DNA of 64,000 nt from Adiantum capillus-veneris (GCA_014529385.2 CM043943.1:157206747-157270746), one strand, 5' to 3'; counted from the first letter of the stretch, positions 21,713 to 34,054 are shown. The notes: generated from the letters alone by a model not told the origin. Translations and numbers: made by a program.

Positions 21713-23831
21713 TCTACCGGGGAATGAATCTTAGGTGATGAGTGACCGAGTGCGTATTCAGAGTTTTCTTATTGTTCCAAAAGATAATTTGCATTCCATT
21801 TACATTTCAGTGAAGCATCTAGACAGGGGTTTAGTGCTTAGTGGAGTCTAGGGTCGGTGGACTGGCTAGATCTACTCTTGAGAGATATAGGGAGTTGTGA
21901 GTGACGTTGCTTTAAGCATTTTTTCTCTTCAAATTTCTTTGTATTGATTGAGTATTGATCCATCATCCGTTTTTTATCCTGTTTGTTTTGTTTGATTCAT
22001 TTTCTTATGTTCTTTCATTTCTGTACTTAGGAGTAGGATAAGTAAATCACATTCCAGTCAGATTTGGGGCAAAAGATAGAGTCAAAAACACAAGAAAACC
22101 GTAACTTTGGCAAAAGGGCCATAAGACTCTGAAATTAGAAAATCTGACCAAACAGAGCTGAAATTGATTCAAATCACAAAGTGGTAGCACCAAACACTGG
22201 GAAATACTTGTCAGAGAGAGCCTGTAAAATTTCATCAGATTTGGCTTTGGTACTACGATCGCGATCAGTGTACCTCAGTGTCAGAATTGTACAAGATTTG
22301 ACATGTGCCTTCCTGATAAGATTCTAAACAAGTTTGTCTAAAGCAACCACACCCAAAAACATCAAAAATCATGGAAATCAGGCCACTTGGGTGAAGCTAG
22401 CCTGACAGACCAAGAAACTGTAAATTCTTGACTTTTTTGAGTCCAAATACAAAAGTGTCTGGCAGGTAGTCTTAAAATAGCCTAGTGACAAGCTGGTGAA
22501 GTTTCATCCAATTTGGGCTCCAAACTACGATCGCGATCGGTGTACCTCAGTGCCCGATTTTGACCAGACTTTAACCACACATACACCTAGGTTATATAAG
22601 ATACCAGGAGTTTTCAAAATTCAAAAAAGTGACCAAAATAGCCAAAAATAGCAGACAATCAGAAAACCATTGCAGTAGACTAAGATTTGGTGAAAACTTG
22701 ACTTTTTCTTGTCCAAATTCAAAAAGATTTGGGGAGTAGACTGTACACATCATTGTCGACCATATCCACAAGTTTCACCTAAAAAGGAGCTCGTACTACG
22801 ATCGCGATCGGTGTACCCCAGTGACATTTTGAGTTGAGACTTGGTGAGTAGGTAGCTCATAACTAGACAAACAACTTTCTCAAAAGAACCAGGGTCAAAA
22901 AACCAAAAGACAGTTGTCAAATAGGGCAAACACTGATCATTGATTCTTCATACCAAAATTTTGAGAAAATTCAAGTTTCTGTGATCCAAATGCAAAGTGG
23001 GTTTGGGAATAGACTAATCATACCCATGTCTATCAACTCCTAAAATTTCATGCAAAAAGGAGCTGGAACTACGATCGCGATCGGTGTACCTCAGTGAAAT
23101 TTTGGATTGAAAATTTATGAGTAGGTAGCTGACATCTAGTGCAACATATTTTCCAAAAGGAGCAAGGTCGAAAAAGCAAAAGAAAGTGGTCAAATGTCAC
23201 AGTTACACAATCAGGCCAATAACCGCAAAACCACCTGGGATTTGGGTTTTCATTGGTCAAAACATCTCCAAATTCAAAAATACAAAGACACTTGGTATCA
23301 AGACATCAAGGGCTAGCTATTGTGCAAAAATCTTCCAAATCTATGACATGGGGTCAACGATCGCGATCGGTGAACCTATCCATAGTGAGGGTATTTGACT
23401 TCATAAGTTTGTAGACATACTTGAGGACATCCCAAATCTCAAGTTTGAGCTAAAACTACCTTCGGGAGGCCAAGATACAAGCCAAAGTTCCTGTGTTCTG
23501 GTCCTGAGATTGTTTTGAGTGTTGTTTCAAGTGTAGTTCACTAAAAGTGCTCTAACTTTTGATAGGCAACTCCAAATTGAGTCAGGTATAGCTAGGAAGA
23601 AAGCTTGCGGGCAATAGCACACACTTTTAGACCTGGTGCATTTAGAGCTGAATTTTTCTAGGTTTCCTAATTTCAAACTTTTGGGATACCCAAAACCAAT
23701 TTCCAGAGACCAAAAAAGTCACAAATTCCTGACTTTTTAGAGACTTGACTAGGGGCAAAAACGGATTGTGTGCACTAAGCCAAGGTGTTCTTATCAAGGA
23801 CCATCTTGAGAGTATTGAGTGAGGCTTAAAC
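21713..23831 (+). other. Long untranslated leader with ~272-bp periodic units
   Basis: The leader has no convincing coding frame. From about 22220 it consists of diverged units of about 272 bp. Each has a TTTCATC or TTTCACC block, then AGGAGCT or similar, then a highly conserved core starting CTACGATCGCGATC and continuing GTGTACCTCAGTG. Sequence between cores is poorly conserved. The leader ends at the ATG at 23832. Confidence 0.7.
22256..23369. repeat. Five palindromic cores CGATCGCGATCG at regular spacing
   Basis: The 12-base perfect palindrome CGATCGCGATCG occurs at 22528, 22799, 23072 and 23358. At 22256 the last base differs (CGATCGCGATCA). Intervals are 272, 271, 273 and 286 bases. Each is followed by GTGTACCTCAGTG or a close variant, most altered in the fifth. 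A weaker relative, TATCGCGATCCATGTACCTC, lies in each LTR. GC-rich palindromes in AT-rich surroundings suggest a protein-binding site, or an RNA element for packaging or dimerisation. Confidence 0.8.
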
Positions 23832-26800
23832 ATGACAACTCATCCATCATTAGGGTTTCCCACTCAACTCAGAGCTATGCCACCTACACAAACAACCAGA
23901 AATACTACAACACCTATAACAAGAGGGTTGAGACAAGACCATGAGGCTTATCAATCATATCAAGCCAAACCTCAAGGCATGACTCATGGATATTTATCAA
24001 GTGATCATGTAGCTCACTGGAAGCCAAACCAATCAACTAAAATGTGAAAGTTTGGAAAAGTAAAAGTGGAAATTGTTGGAGACTTAGAGGAGAAGCATCC
24101 TCTAATCAACAAACCCAACGTGAGGTTCATCAAAACCAATGAAGCCACGAGAGTTCTAACGGATTACACTTATGATGGCCTTTGTAGGTTACCTGTTGGG
24201 GATCAAAACAACTTCTATAGATGTTTAAATTTCATCATTGAAGAGTTGACAGACTACAAGAACCTCTATGCCTTCACATACACAAATGACCAGGGAGTGC
24301 AAGTTCTAATGGTAGATAAGTATGGACAAGAGTACAAACTTATCAACGCAATTGAGCTAGAAAGATATACATACATGGGTACTCCAATCTCTGCTTACTA
24401 CTTTCAATCGAGTGTAAGCGTACCAGGGTTTTTTGAGACTGATTTGCAAGAAGCTAGCATTGAAACTATGGAATCAAATGGACCTCAAACATCCAAAATA
24501 GCTATTCACGGGAGTGTAGCTCCTACCTCATTGAGTGGAACCAAGAGACCACCAATTAGACTTACAAATCCATCAACATTTCCAAAACATGTCTCAAAGG
24601 GGATTCCACCAAGATTTGCTCCAAGACGAGAAGAAGGAACAAGGGATGTCTTTGTGAGACACCCCAACACGCTAAGATACATGGTTGAACCAGAACCAAT
24701 GAGACCATATCAATTGGCCAAATGTGTCAAGAATAAGTATGATGGATTAAGGGATCCATACATACATGCATCCTTGTTCAAACGAGTGCTAAGAGCCGAA
24801 CAAGTATTTTATTTTCATACACAGTATGAGGGATTTGGCTTAACCTTGGAAGGGATAGCATTGAATTGGTTCCAACCGTTGGACAAAAATGTCTTCTCAA
24901 ACGTTGAACAACTGTTGCAAGAATTTGTTGTGGAGTTCTCTAAAAGGGGAATCAAGCATAACACAGTGTCTCAAATCTATGCATTCAAGCAAAAAGAAGA
25001 TGAGAGAGTGAAGGAAGCATCGCTACGCTTCAAACAATATATAGAGAGATGTCCGGAACGCGAGTTACCACAAGATGAAAGATTATCAATTCTCTTCATA
25101 GAGGGTTTGAAAAATGAGACTCTCAAGAAAGATTTGCACTTAAAAGGATGTAGTTCCTTTGAAGAAGTCACGAGAGAAGCGTTATACCTAGTTGACAATT
25201 GTAAAGCCTATGGCGAGGAAATTGGTGATACAAAGATCACTCTGGATAATGCTCCTTTAGCATCTAGTGAAACCAACACAAGGCAAGTGGTTATGTCTCA
25301 ATTAATGACCAACCTAGATGAGCTAGCAGCGCAAGTAGTTAAATGAATAAAATGGTGTGCCATTGAGCGAAAATGGACCAATCATGAGATGAGTGAGTGC
25401 TACTATTAACAAACCTACACGAGGGGGATACTATTTGGACATCAAATAGAAAAACAAATGCCATTACCAAATCATCCATTATTTCAAAATAGGGTTGTAT
25501 CAAGGGCTTTACAAAGAGCTGAGGTATCACAACCTAGGCTAGGGCAAGAACCTATGAGAAAACTCTATTCATTGAATGAGGACACTCTGATGTTCATAGC
25601 CAATCAAGAGCGCAGACCAAAGACCATTCTGGATAAGCAAGAACAACCATCAATTGTGCCACCAGTGACTCAACAAGGTGGACCATGCCACAAGTGTGGA
25701 GGTAATCATTGGGCCAAGAATTGTTCTCGTGTAGAGATAATTGGATATTGTTTGGAGTGTGCCATTACACACGTTGTTTCTAACTGTCCAAAGCACCCAA
25801 ACGAACAGGGGAAAACAACAATGAATGTTGTGGGAGTGTTACCTTCTCCAAGTGGATCAGAGGCAGAACCCAAAATTCCTGTGAAGGTAGTGACTAGAGC
25901 CCAAGCAAAAGAAAATGCTGAGTACCAAGCTAATGAGGAGAAAGATCAACAACCCAAACAAGGGGAAACAACTAGTGTGTCAGTGAGGACTGGGAGAAAA
26001 TCCTGGAAAGCCAAAAGAGACAGAATTAAAGCAAAAATAATTACAAATCAAACTGCACTACAAACAGAATTACAAGAGACAAAGGAGCAGTTAGCACAAG
26101 AACAGGAAAACAAAACGATGGTGAGTGATAAGAAACCAAGGAAGGCATCTTCCGAAGGATCTATGTTGGTAGACAAAGTCCTAGAGCCATTAGATGCTGC
26201 ACTGGAAGCATATGAGGCTAGATTGAAACCCAACCAAACCCTAGAGCAACGAGGGATGAAATATCCTCATTCTGAGGTAGAGACTGAGAGGTTGAAAATG
26301 TGTAAAGAATTGGTAAAAACTGCACAGGCAATGATGGAGCCTGAAGCACCAATTCCACCTCCAGAAAGAAAACCAAAAAGTGTTGGATTTGAAATGCCTA
26401 ATTCAAAGGTTGTTGAAACATTAACTCAAAGAAACATTGAGCTATAATCACAAAAAGATGTGCAAGTAAAGACTGCAACACAAGAAACCAACAACATAGA
26501 AATTCAACTAGATGATCAAGTAGTGGCCAACACCACTAATGATGCAAGGTCAAGATCACAATTTATGGCACCTATCCCAGAGATAGATGAGCCATGGCCA
26601 AATGAATTGTGGGAAGCAATTAGAAGTGCAATAGATGGAAGTGCGACTTTCCAATCTGCACCCATAACTGAGGTCGATACAGGGCATGAAGTCTATTAGG
26701 GAGACATTCAATCTCTAAATGGAGACGCAGGGACGGAAGTTTCAATTGAAAGCAAACCAGAGTCCTTGAAGACCTTACCCTCATACATAGGAGAACATGA

Positions 26801-28139
26801 GGCAGACTCAGAGACTAGAGTGGTGCCATCTCAGAGGAAAGCCATATCCAAGATGATGGATACAAAGAGTATGCAAGAGTTGATGTCAGCTCCAATATAG
26901 TGCACCATTACTCTGTCTGAACTGCTTAAGATTAGACCACATGTATGGGATGAAGTAGGCAACAATTTGGGGAAGATGGAATTAAAGATACCTCTTCAAT
27001 ATCTACCCTCAAATGAACAATCAAACAAAACTCAACAAAAAAGTGCAAACGCTAAACCTGTGCCAATAAACAAGGTGGGGGAATATTGCGAAGGAGAAGA
27101 AGGAAACACCACCTTACCTGTGGAATACAAAGGAGTTAAAAAATTGGCTATACTTGATAGTGGGGCTGGAGTAGCCATAGCCACAAAAGACATTTGGGAA
27201 AAATGGGGTAGACCAGCGCTTAGGAAAACTAGAATGAAGCTGCAACTTGTAAATGGATACACGGAAAAACCTCTGGGTATCCTAGAGAAAATTATTGTGA
27301 CTTCTTGTGGAATTGAATATGAACATACATTTGCAATAGTAGATTTTGGAAAAGGGAACAATTTTGATATCATTTTAGGAAGACCTTTCATGCGTCAACT
27401 TAAGATGGTTCAAGATTGGGGCTATGACTATATCCACTTGAGACATAAAAAGATCACCACAAAAATAAGCATAAAAGACCATAGCTATAGAGATGTGAAT
27501 AGAACTCCTTTAGAAGAAATTGACTCTAATATAGTCAATGGGAAAGAGATACCTGCGTGGCTACAAACCAAACAAGAACTTTGGATGTGTGGTGCTTTGA
27601 AGTGTGGAAGCTCAGTGAAGGAGGATTGCATCCTAGAAAGATCAATGGACGATGAAGCTTACATACCGGAACCATTTCCAGAGGAGTTATTTGAACCCTT
27701 TGGATGGGATCAAATACTGGCGACTCGTGATGTGTGTGTGAATAAGGCGACCCTGACTAAATTCTGTGATGAGGAAGGCTATGATATAACTCCCTTATTT
27801 ACAATAAGGGTGTTGAAGGAAGCTAATGAAGTTTGTGAGTGTGAAAGCAGAAAAAGTGAGACAGATAGCTACATCCTTGAGCATGAGGCAAAATTGAAAA
27901 CGAAGGAAGCAGAGCAACCACAAGAATATTTCATTATTGACATACCTGATGAAACAACAAAAGCTGTTTCAAAGAAGCCAACTCCAGAAAAAGTGCAAAT
28001 GAAAGTAGATGAAGGAGAAAAGCTTCCAAGTTCAACAGCAAATCTTCAACAAACGCAAGATCAAAAGAAGAACAGGGACAAAGAAGAAGATGGACTAACT
28101 CCTATGATGATCAAATTCAGCATATGCGGAAAAACATGA
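23832..28139 (+). pseudogene. gag-protease part of a single long frame, with in-frame stops
   Basis: From the ATG at 23832 the same frame stays usable to 28139. Breaks are only nonsense codons: TGA at 24045 and 25344, TAA near 25407 and at 26445, TAG at 26697 and near 26898. The gag domain is seen in YDGLRDPYIHASLFKRVL, GIALNWFQPLDKN and LLQEFVVEFSKRGI (about 24670-25210). Two zinc knuckles follow: CHKCGGNHWAKNC (C-x2-C-x4-H-x4-C) and CLECAITHVVSNC (C-x2-C-x3-H-x4-C). The protease is at about 27115-27420 with KLAILDSGAGVAIATKDIW and FDIILGRPFM. Other conserved pieces are CTITLSELLKIRPHVWDEV before protease and a Glu-rich stretch after it. All internal stops can arise from CGA, CAA or CAG by C-to-T change. 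Confidence 0.75.
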
Positions 28140-29465
28140 CTCAAAATAACATGTTCAACTGTGATAGATCCAGAAGCAACAAAGAATCTAATGACTTATG
28201 GAACGTGGACCATGATGGGAAAGCCACCAATCAATGAGCTAGAAGAAAAGTTTTACACAAGTTAAAAAATGCCGATTCCTAGCTTTGGAGTGGCAGAAGC
28301 TATACTCAACTTGAGTACCGGGGAGTATAAAGATACTTTCCACATAATCAACTCCCATCATATCAAAGAGAGTCTGGTCCTGACAGAAAGCTAGAGGAAC
28401 ATCTTCTTTTGACAACAATCAAAAGCTTCAACAACAACAACGGTAAGACTCCATGAAGCTTCTCAAATCCATGCAGAGAAGAAATCGCCAACCAGCGCGG
28501 AAAAAGGTAAAGCAAAGGTAAACATTGAAGTATAGCAACCTCGCCAGACGACTTTACTTTCAACGAGCTTCCATCAAATTTCCCACGAAGCCTCTACATC
28601 AAGAGCCACACCATCAACAATGCAATGGAAACCAAAGCAAAAAGTCTATCAACCAAAGTTTCCATCACAAAAAAGCATCCAGAAGAAGCCGAAGAATGTC
28701 AACCAAGTGTTGGTATCCAAAGAGCACATCCAAGTCAAAGACCCAGTTTGGATACATGAAACACGGGTTCAACCACAACAACAAAAGGTGACAGGATGGA
28801 TAGCATCAAATGAGTCAATCACTGCTCAAGGCTACTTCCAAGGAAACACTAATGTTTGGGCCAAAAAGCCTAAAGTAACATCCTGGACCTACCCACCTCA
28901 ACCAACGAGTTCTACAAGGAACAAGAAGCGCTATCAACGGAAGACAAAATGCTCAGGCAAGCGAAAGAACACCAACAAAAGGCAAACAAAAAGACCTTCC
29001 AAGCGGGCAACGCGAAAAGTTTGGGTATCGAAATCAGACTTCAACGAAGATACCCAACACAAACAGGTGAATCAGCAGATGATTCTAGTGAAGCTACTTG
29101 AAGCACACGGAGTTTATGAAGGTAACACTCCAATATGGTTACCAAAAATTGTAGCTCAATTGGGAACAACGAAGAGAAATCAAGCAGCACAAGCTTCTAT
29201 CCCAAAGCAAGCAATGACAACCAAAAGCCAATAGAAGCCAATTACAACCAAGGCTGCTGCAATCTACAGATGGATACCTTGTCATCAATTACAAAAGCAA
29301 GGCTTTTACAATGGAAATCATCAGGTTTGGATACCAAAGCCTAGTGTCCATCAAATTATAGAAGAAGATAAAATGCCAAAGACGGTCACACAAGGACCAA
29401 AAACAAAATGGGTTCCAAAATTTCTAGTGGAAACTCAATCACAGAGTACCCACACATCTCGATAA
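28140..29465 (+). pseudogene. Unfamiliar basic tail of the gag-protease frame with repeated GN-x-x-(V/I)-W motif
   Basis: Past the TGA at 28137 the same frame continues through further stops to TAA at 29463-29465. It contains no reverse transcriptase motif. It is rich in Lys, Gln and Pro and contains three related segments: GYFQGNTNVWAKKPKV (near 28830), GVYEGNTPIWLPKIVAQ (near 29107) and GFYNGNHQVWIPKPSVHQ (near 29300). Single W-x-x-K-type matches also occur (KVWVSKSDF, TKWVPKFLVE). Basic Trp motifs might bind nucleic acid or the capsid. I do not know this domain. A shifted frame at 29485-29682 continues the style with KKWWHPKTNTMIEALISRTY. Confidence 0.55.
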
Positions 29466-30848
29466 TCGCTTCTAATGGAAATTAATGCAAAGGCTACATC
29501 AAGCCCTATCAGAGGTGAAGGACTTGTTTTACAAAGAAGTATCAACATACAACAAGAAAGTCAAGAGGAGCCAAAATATGCCAACCTACTTGAAAAAATG
29601 GTGGCATCCAAAGACCAACACAATGATAGAGGCCTTAATCTCAAGAACTTATGGCATTGGGTTTCAGGCCATGAGCAGGTAAGTCCAAGTCGCCATTAAA
29701 AATACATGGCATAAAAGTCAAGAGTAGGATAGCTTAGCCACTAAATGAGCAAGGCATTAGTCCCAAAGCTTCAAGTAATATTCTCTGTGGTCTAAGAGTA
29801 ATATTATCTGTGGTCTAAGAGTCTTAGCTATTCTAGGTACTGCTCAAGGTGGAGGAGTTGAGCATATTTATGTTGTGTCGCTCATGCTGGTATAGGTGAG
29901 CATAAGAGTCCAAGTCTATGTATTTTAAGTTTGGTAAAGTGGAGAAGAGAGTCCAAAAGACACTCACGCACTATGCATAGTGAGTTACGAGTGGAGAAGC
30001 TTCAACATCAAAAAACCTTCTTGGAAATGTGGAAGCTATTGAGATGTCCTTGGATATCACATGTGCTACATTTGTTCCTTGAAGCACCCAACAACTCATT
30101 TTTCACACCGCATGATTTTCTTGAAAGAACTCTTGTGTGCATATAGAGTGTCCCATAATTGGCACTTGCATTACACACTCTTACTTTATTTCTCCCAAGC
30201 ACTCACCTTGCATGAACAAGTACTCAACTTCCAAGTGTTCAACCCCAATAAGAGCGTATACCAAAGGCATTTTTTCCCACTGGGTTTTTCCCTTTGGTCA
30301 TTCAGGTTCTAGACCCTAATTTAGAAACACCCATCACTATTCTATTGTATATATTCCTTCCATCAAATGAAACCAATAAAGAATCTGTTACACGATCTTC
30401 AAAGAGATAAAGACTTGGAGCCACATTGTTCTCAACTACGCTTCGACAAGAGCAGCTCTTATCTTCAAAGATACCAACAAAGCTCTATTGACAAAGTGGC
30501 AAACAAAATCAAATTGGAGATGCCAGTGCACACACGTCAAAGTCTCAAACATTTTGAGGTACGAGCTCCAATAAAAAGTCAATTGCACCAGAAAACGAAT
30601 TATCCAAAGAAGCGGGTATCATCGACCAACTACACAAATGGAAAGGTAAAGCAAGATGTGCAACAACATGCACAAATGCCTTGTCCACAACATCCAAATC
30701 ACGAAAAACACATGTTCATCCATCAAAGGCAAATGGGCACCCCATTTGAACAAGCAAAAAATGCCAGATATAACTCAATCAAGGAAGGAGGGAGTCTCAT
30801 CAACAAGAAAACCAGACTACAAATGGTCGTGTCAAGGGACGACACGAG
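29466..30848 (+). other. 3' internal region with one 161-codon hypothetical frame
   Basis: No known domain is visible. A frame at 30367-30852 encodes about 161 residues, basic and His/Gln-rich (including MPVHTRQSLKHFEVRAPIKS and CPQHPNHEKHMFIHQRQM). It stops just before the purine tract. It could be the remnant of an extra 3' gene, as seen in some Tat/Athila elements, or chance. From 29700 to 30360 I see nothing supportable beyond a short duplication of TATTCTCTGTGGTCTAAGAG-like sequence near 29785-29820. Confidence 0.35.
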
Positions 30849-30863
30849 CTAGGAAGGGGGGAG
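30849..30863 (+). other. Polypurine tract of the Tat/Athila-like element
   Basis: GCTAGGAAGGGGGGAG ends immediately before TGTTTGGAGG, the start of the 3' LTR. An unbroken purine run of this kind is the expected plus-strand primer. Confidence 0.85.
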
Positions 30864-31681
30864 TGTTTGGAGGTGATAACAACATACAAGTGCCCACCTA
30901 GCCAAGGCGCCCGTTGGGTCAACCGGCCAAAGTTTTGATGTGGTCACATTTTTTTTCCGATGTTAAATACATCAAACCCTGTAAAAGCCTAATGTCAATC
31001 ATCTATGTCAATTCTAAGTCAAAGATGTAATTTTTCCAATGATGTATGTAAAGGTCCATGAGAAGTTGGCCGCCGGCCACTTTAGAAAGCCCTAGGTATA
31101 TAATACACTAAGGTTAGTGGGAAAGGGGAGATTATTTTTTGAAGATAAGTGACTATTGCGTTACGCACAGAGAGCTACCTCTTTGCTCCAACTTGTAATC
31201 ATCGCTTCTGTGGCTATGGTAATCCAAATTCAGTTTTGTTTCTTGCATTCTGTTCCTCTTACTCTGCTCTTTCATTCAAGTGTAAGCATTCAAGATTCGG
31301 TGAAGGTTTCAAACGCATCCGTTTAGGCCTTAAATCGCTGTTTTGAGTGTTTATATGCGTATTTTATGTTGTTTTGACCCTAGGAGAGGCTTTAGGGACC
31401 TAAAAACGACCCTTCAGGGTCACCCGTTTACTGTTTTTGCGTACTTTGGGACGAACTATTGCGATCCATGTACCTCCCCAGAATGTTGTGACAGTGACAG
31501 GATATGTTCGTGATAGTCCCCTGTAGCTTCCCTTCAAGTTTCGTGCGATTCCGATATGATTTTCATAGTGAACGGGCGTGATGACTATAGAACTGTGTAG
31601 AAGGACATAGGCAGATTACTTGGATTTAGTGCGATTGATTTGCTTGTAGAGTTAGTAGTTTCATCTCTTCGAGTTCACTTC

Positions 31682-31908
31682 TGTTGGAAATAGGGTTGCA
31701 GAGAAACACACACAGCTTGGAGAAGATGAAGGAAGCTCAAGGCACACAATAGAGAGTGTGTTACTTAGTGTGTAATGGAAAGATAGATAGCCCTAGAGTG
31801 ATGGGCGTATATACAATGCATGGGGGAAAAAACCTCCTAAAGAGGCAAAAAATGCCCCGGCGGTCCTAATGTGTTCACACACATCACTACCACATGTATA
31901 TGGTAACA
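31682..31908 (-). repeat. copia LTR (3' LTR of the minus-strand element)
   Basis: The 227-bp repeat begins TGTTGGAAATAGGG and ends GGTAACA on the plus strand. A TATA-like block (TGTATATACGCC read on minus) is present in both copies. On the minus strand a purine tract CCAGGGGGGATT (31909-31920) precedes it, supplying the plus-strand primer. Confidence 0.9.
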
Positions 31909-31983
31909 AATCCCCCCTGGAGTGATGCGGTGAACGAGAGCTGGCACATGAGTAAAGGGAAGTGCCATGCCCTGAGGACATGA

Positions 31984-32571
31984 TCAGTCCACAAAGGGGA
32001 GTAAGCCCAAAGCTTTGCGGAAAGCTTCAAGCTTCTCATGAGACAATGCCTTTGTGAAAAGATTTGCAAGGTTGTCCTGTGTTGGCACATAAGCCAAGCT
32101 GATCTCTCCTGCTGAGAGCCTCTCCCTGACATAGTGGTAATGCACCTCAATGTGCTTTGTGCGAGCATGAAAAATTGGGTTCCTCGCAACTGCCAATGCG
32201 CTCTGACTGTCAGTGTAGATAGTGTTGGCAGTGTCTTGTCCAACACCCAAATCATCCATAAGGCGTCTGAGCCATACACACTCAACCGTAGCTGTGAAGA
32301 CTACCCTGTACTCAGCCTCACAACTCGAAGTGGCCACAGTAGGTTGCTTCTTGCTCAACCATGATATAGATGAACTGCCAAGCATGAAACAAAAACCACT
32401 TGTGGACATTCGCGTGTCAAAACAACCAGCCCAATCTAAGTCCGAAAAAGCATGTAAATCTAGCAGCAATGATCCCTCCTTGGGATAAAACAAGCCAAGA
32501 TATAAAGTGCCACTAAGGTATCGGAAAATCCTCTTGACAGCCTGCCAATGCTTAGACCCTGGGCTATGCAT
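31984..32571 (-). CDS. copia RNase H domain
   Basis: The 195-residue frame begins MHSPGSKHWQAVKRIFRYL and contains the RNase H core. DLHAFSDLDWAGCFDTRMST carries the first Asp, SSCEAEYRVVFTATVECVWL the catalytic Glu, and IYTDSQSALAVARNPIFHAR the next Asp. HARTKHIEVHYHYVRE follows, and the frame ends LLPFVD as the pol terminus. The enzyme removes RNA from RNA-DNA hybrids during reverse transcription. It is separated from the upstream reverse transcriptase by frameshifts near 32570-32700. Catalytic acids appear intact. Confidence 0.85.
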   Translation of the reverse strand: MHSPGSKHWQAVKRIFRYLSGTLYLGLFYPKEGSLLLDLHAFSDLDWAGCFDTRMSTSGFCFMLGSSSISWLSKKQPTVATSSCEAEYRVVFTATVECVWLRRLMDDLGVGQDTANTIYTDSQSALAVARNPIFHARTKHIEVHYHYVRERLSAGEISLAYVPTQDNLANLFTKALSHEKLEAFRKALGLLPFVD

Positions 32572-32579
32572 AAATCTGC

Positions 32580-34018
32580 TGACCTGTGAGACTGCAAACT
32601 GAATATCCGGCCTCGTGTTGCATACATAAATGAGGCAACCAACAGCAGTTTAATAAAGAGTGACATCAGCAGGATCACGAGCATCATGTAGACTTAACTT
32701 CAAACCTGTTTCCATGGGAGTGGCAATAGGTTTGCAATCCTCAAGTCCAAACTTACATAGCAATGTCTCTATGTAACTTTTCTGACACAAGGCAATACAA
32801 CCATCACACTGCTTAAACTATATACCCAAGTAATGATGCAACAGCCCCAAATCTTTCATCTTGAAAGTAGCATTCAAATCAGCCTTAAATTCAGCAATAT
32901 GTCTCTCATTTGGTCCAGTGATCAATCAGCAAATCATCAACCCTCACGCTTTACATACTATGTGCTTTCTGTTGGACTGTTACGAAAGCCTCGTTTAACC
33001 AAATGAGTGTCAGCTTCAACCCATACAAAGCCTTCTTACATCTGCACACTTTGCCTTCTTGTCCTTTTATGACAAAACCACGAGGCTTCGTTACATAAAC
33101 TTCCTCAAATATGTCACTATTCAAGAAAGCACTAACAATGTCTGATTGATGTACATCCCAACCAAAATGAGCTGCCAATGCACATAGAAAACGCACAGTA
33201 GTCATACGAAAAGTGGGAGCAAAAGTCTCTTCATAATCAATGCCTTTTTGCTGTGCATAACCCTTTGCAACAAGTCGAGCCTTATGGCGATCGATCTCAC
33301 TATCCGGCTTGCGTTTCAACTTGTAAACCCACTTCGTACCAATGGCCTTTTTTCCATGAGGCAAATCACATAAAGTCCATGTGTCATTTTCTATAAGTGA
33401 ATCATATTCTAATTGCATGGCAGCCATCCAATTTTTTGAATTTTGTGCTTCATCAAAAGACAGAGGCTCCTCAACATCATGTAAGCTAGACACATCCAAA
33501 GCATAACAATCTGATGCATAATATGCATGGCGAGAGCCTGAACGAGTACGACTAGACAAAGGTGCATCCAATTTACTGTCATGCAAAGTGTGCACCAGCC
33601 ATTTTGGCATACCTCTAGCCTGCTCATTTTCAGCCCTTTCCTCATCAAGTACATCATGTACATCTGCATCAGTAATAGGCTTATCTAAAACATTTTCAGA
33701 AACCCCCATAGGCTGTACATTTGCCTCATTGGAACTTGCATTCATATTTCTACCACTAAAAAGAGGCAACAAAGTTTCATAAATGTCCTGTGAGCTTACA
33801 TTACTGTCTCTAGTACATGACAACAAGGGCTGAACAGAATCTTCCACAAACACTACATCCCGAGAAAGTAGAATACGTTTTTTTTGCGGATGATACAACC
33901 TGTAACCTTGGCTTTCAGCACTATAACCAACAAAAATAAATTTGACAGCCTTATCATCCAATTTTCTGCACTGCACTTGTGGCACCAAAGCATATGCCAA
34001 ACAGTCAAAAACACGCAT
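32580..34018 (-). pseudogene. copia reverse transcriptase with upstream linker, frameshifted
   Basis: The long frame 34018-32951 includes the integrase C-terminal region (KFIFVGYSAESQGYRLYHPQ) and the start of RVT_2: AIGTKWVYKLKRKPDSEIDR, HKARLVAKGYAQQKGIDYEE and DVHQSDIVSAFLNSDIFEEV. Near 32951 the frame breaks. The catalytic VDD survives just beyond, near 32925-32945, in a frame reading VRVDDLLI. The enzyme would copy element RNA into DNA. At least one frameshift at about 32950 and another near 32650 inactivate this copy unless they are sequencing errors. Confidence 0.8.
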
Positions 34019-34054
34019 GTACTCAATAGAAGGCTTTCTATCATGCCATGCTTC

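Noticed and set aside
22256-23369. CRISPR-like array from regularly spaced repeats
   Set aside because: The repeats are about 30 bases but the spacing is about 272 bp, the spacers are repeat-derived, and the setting is a plant LTR element.
30367-30852. Confident 3' accessory gene of the Tat/Athila-like element
   Set aside because: The 161-codon frame has no recognised domain and is not in the main frame; it is mentioned only as hypothetical.
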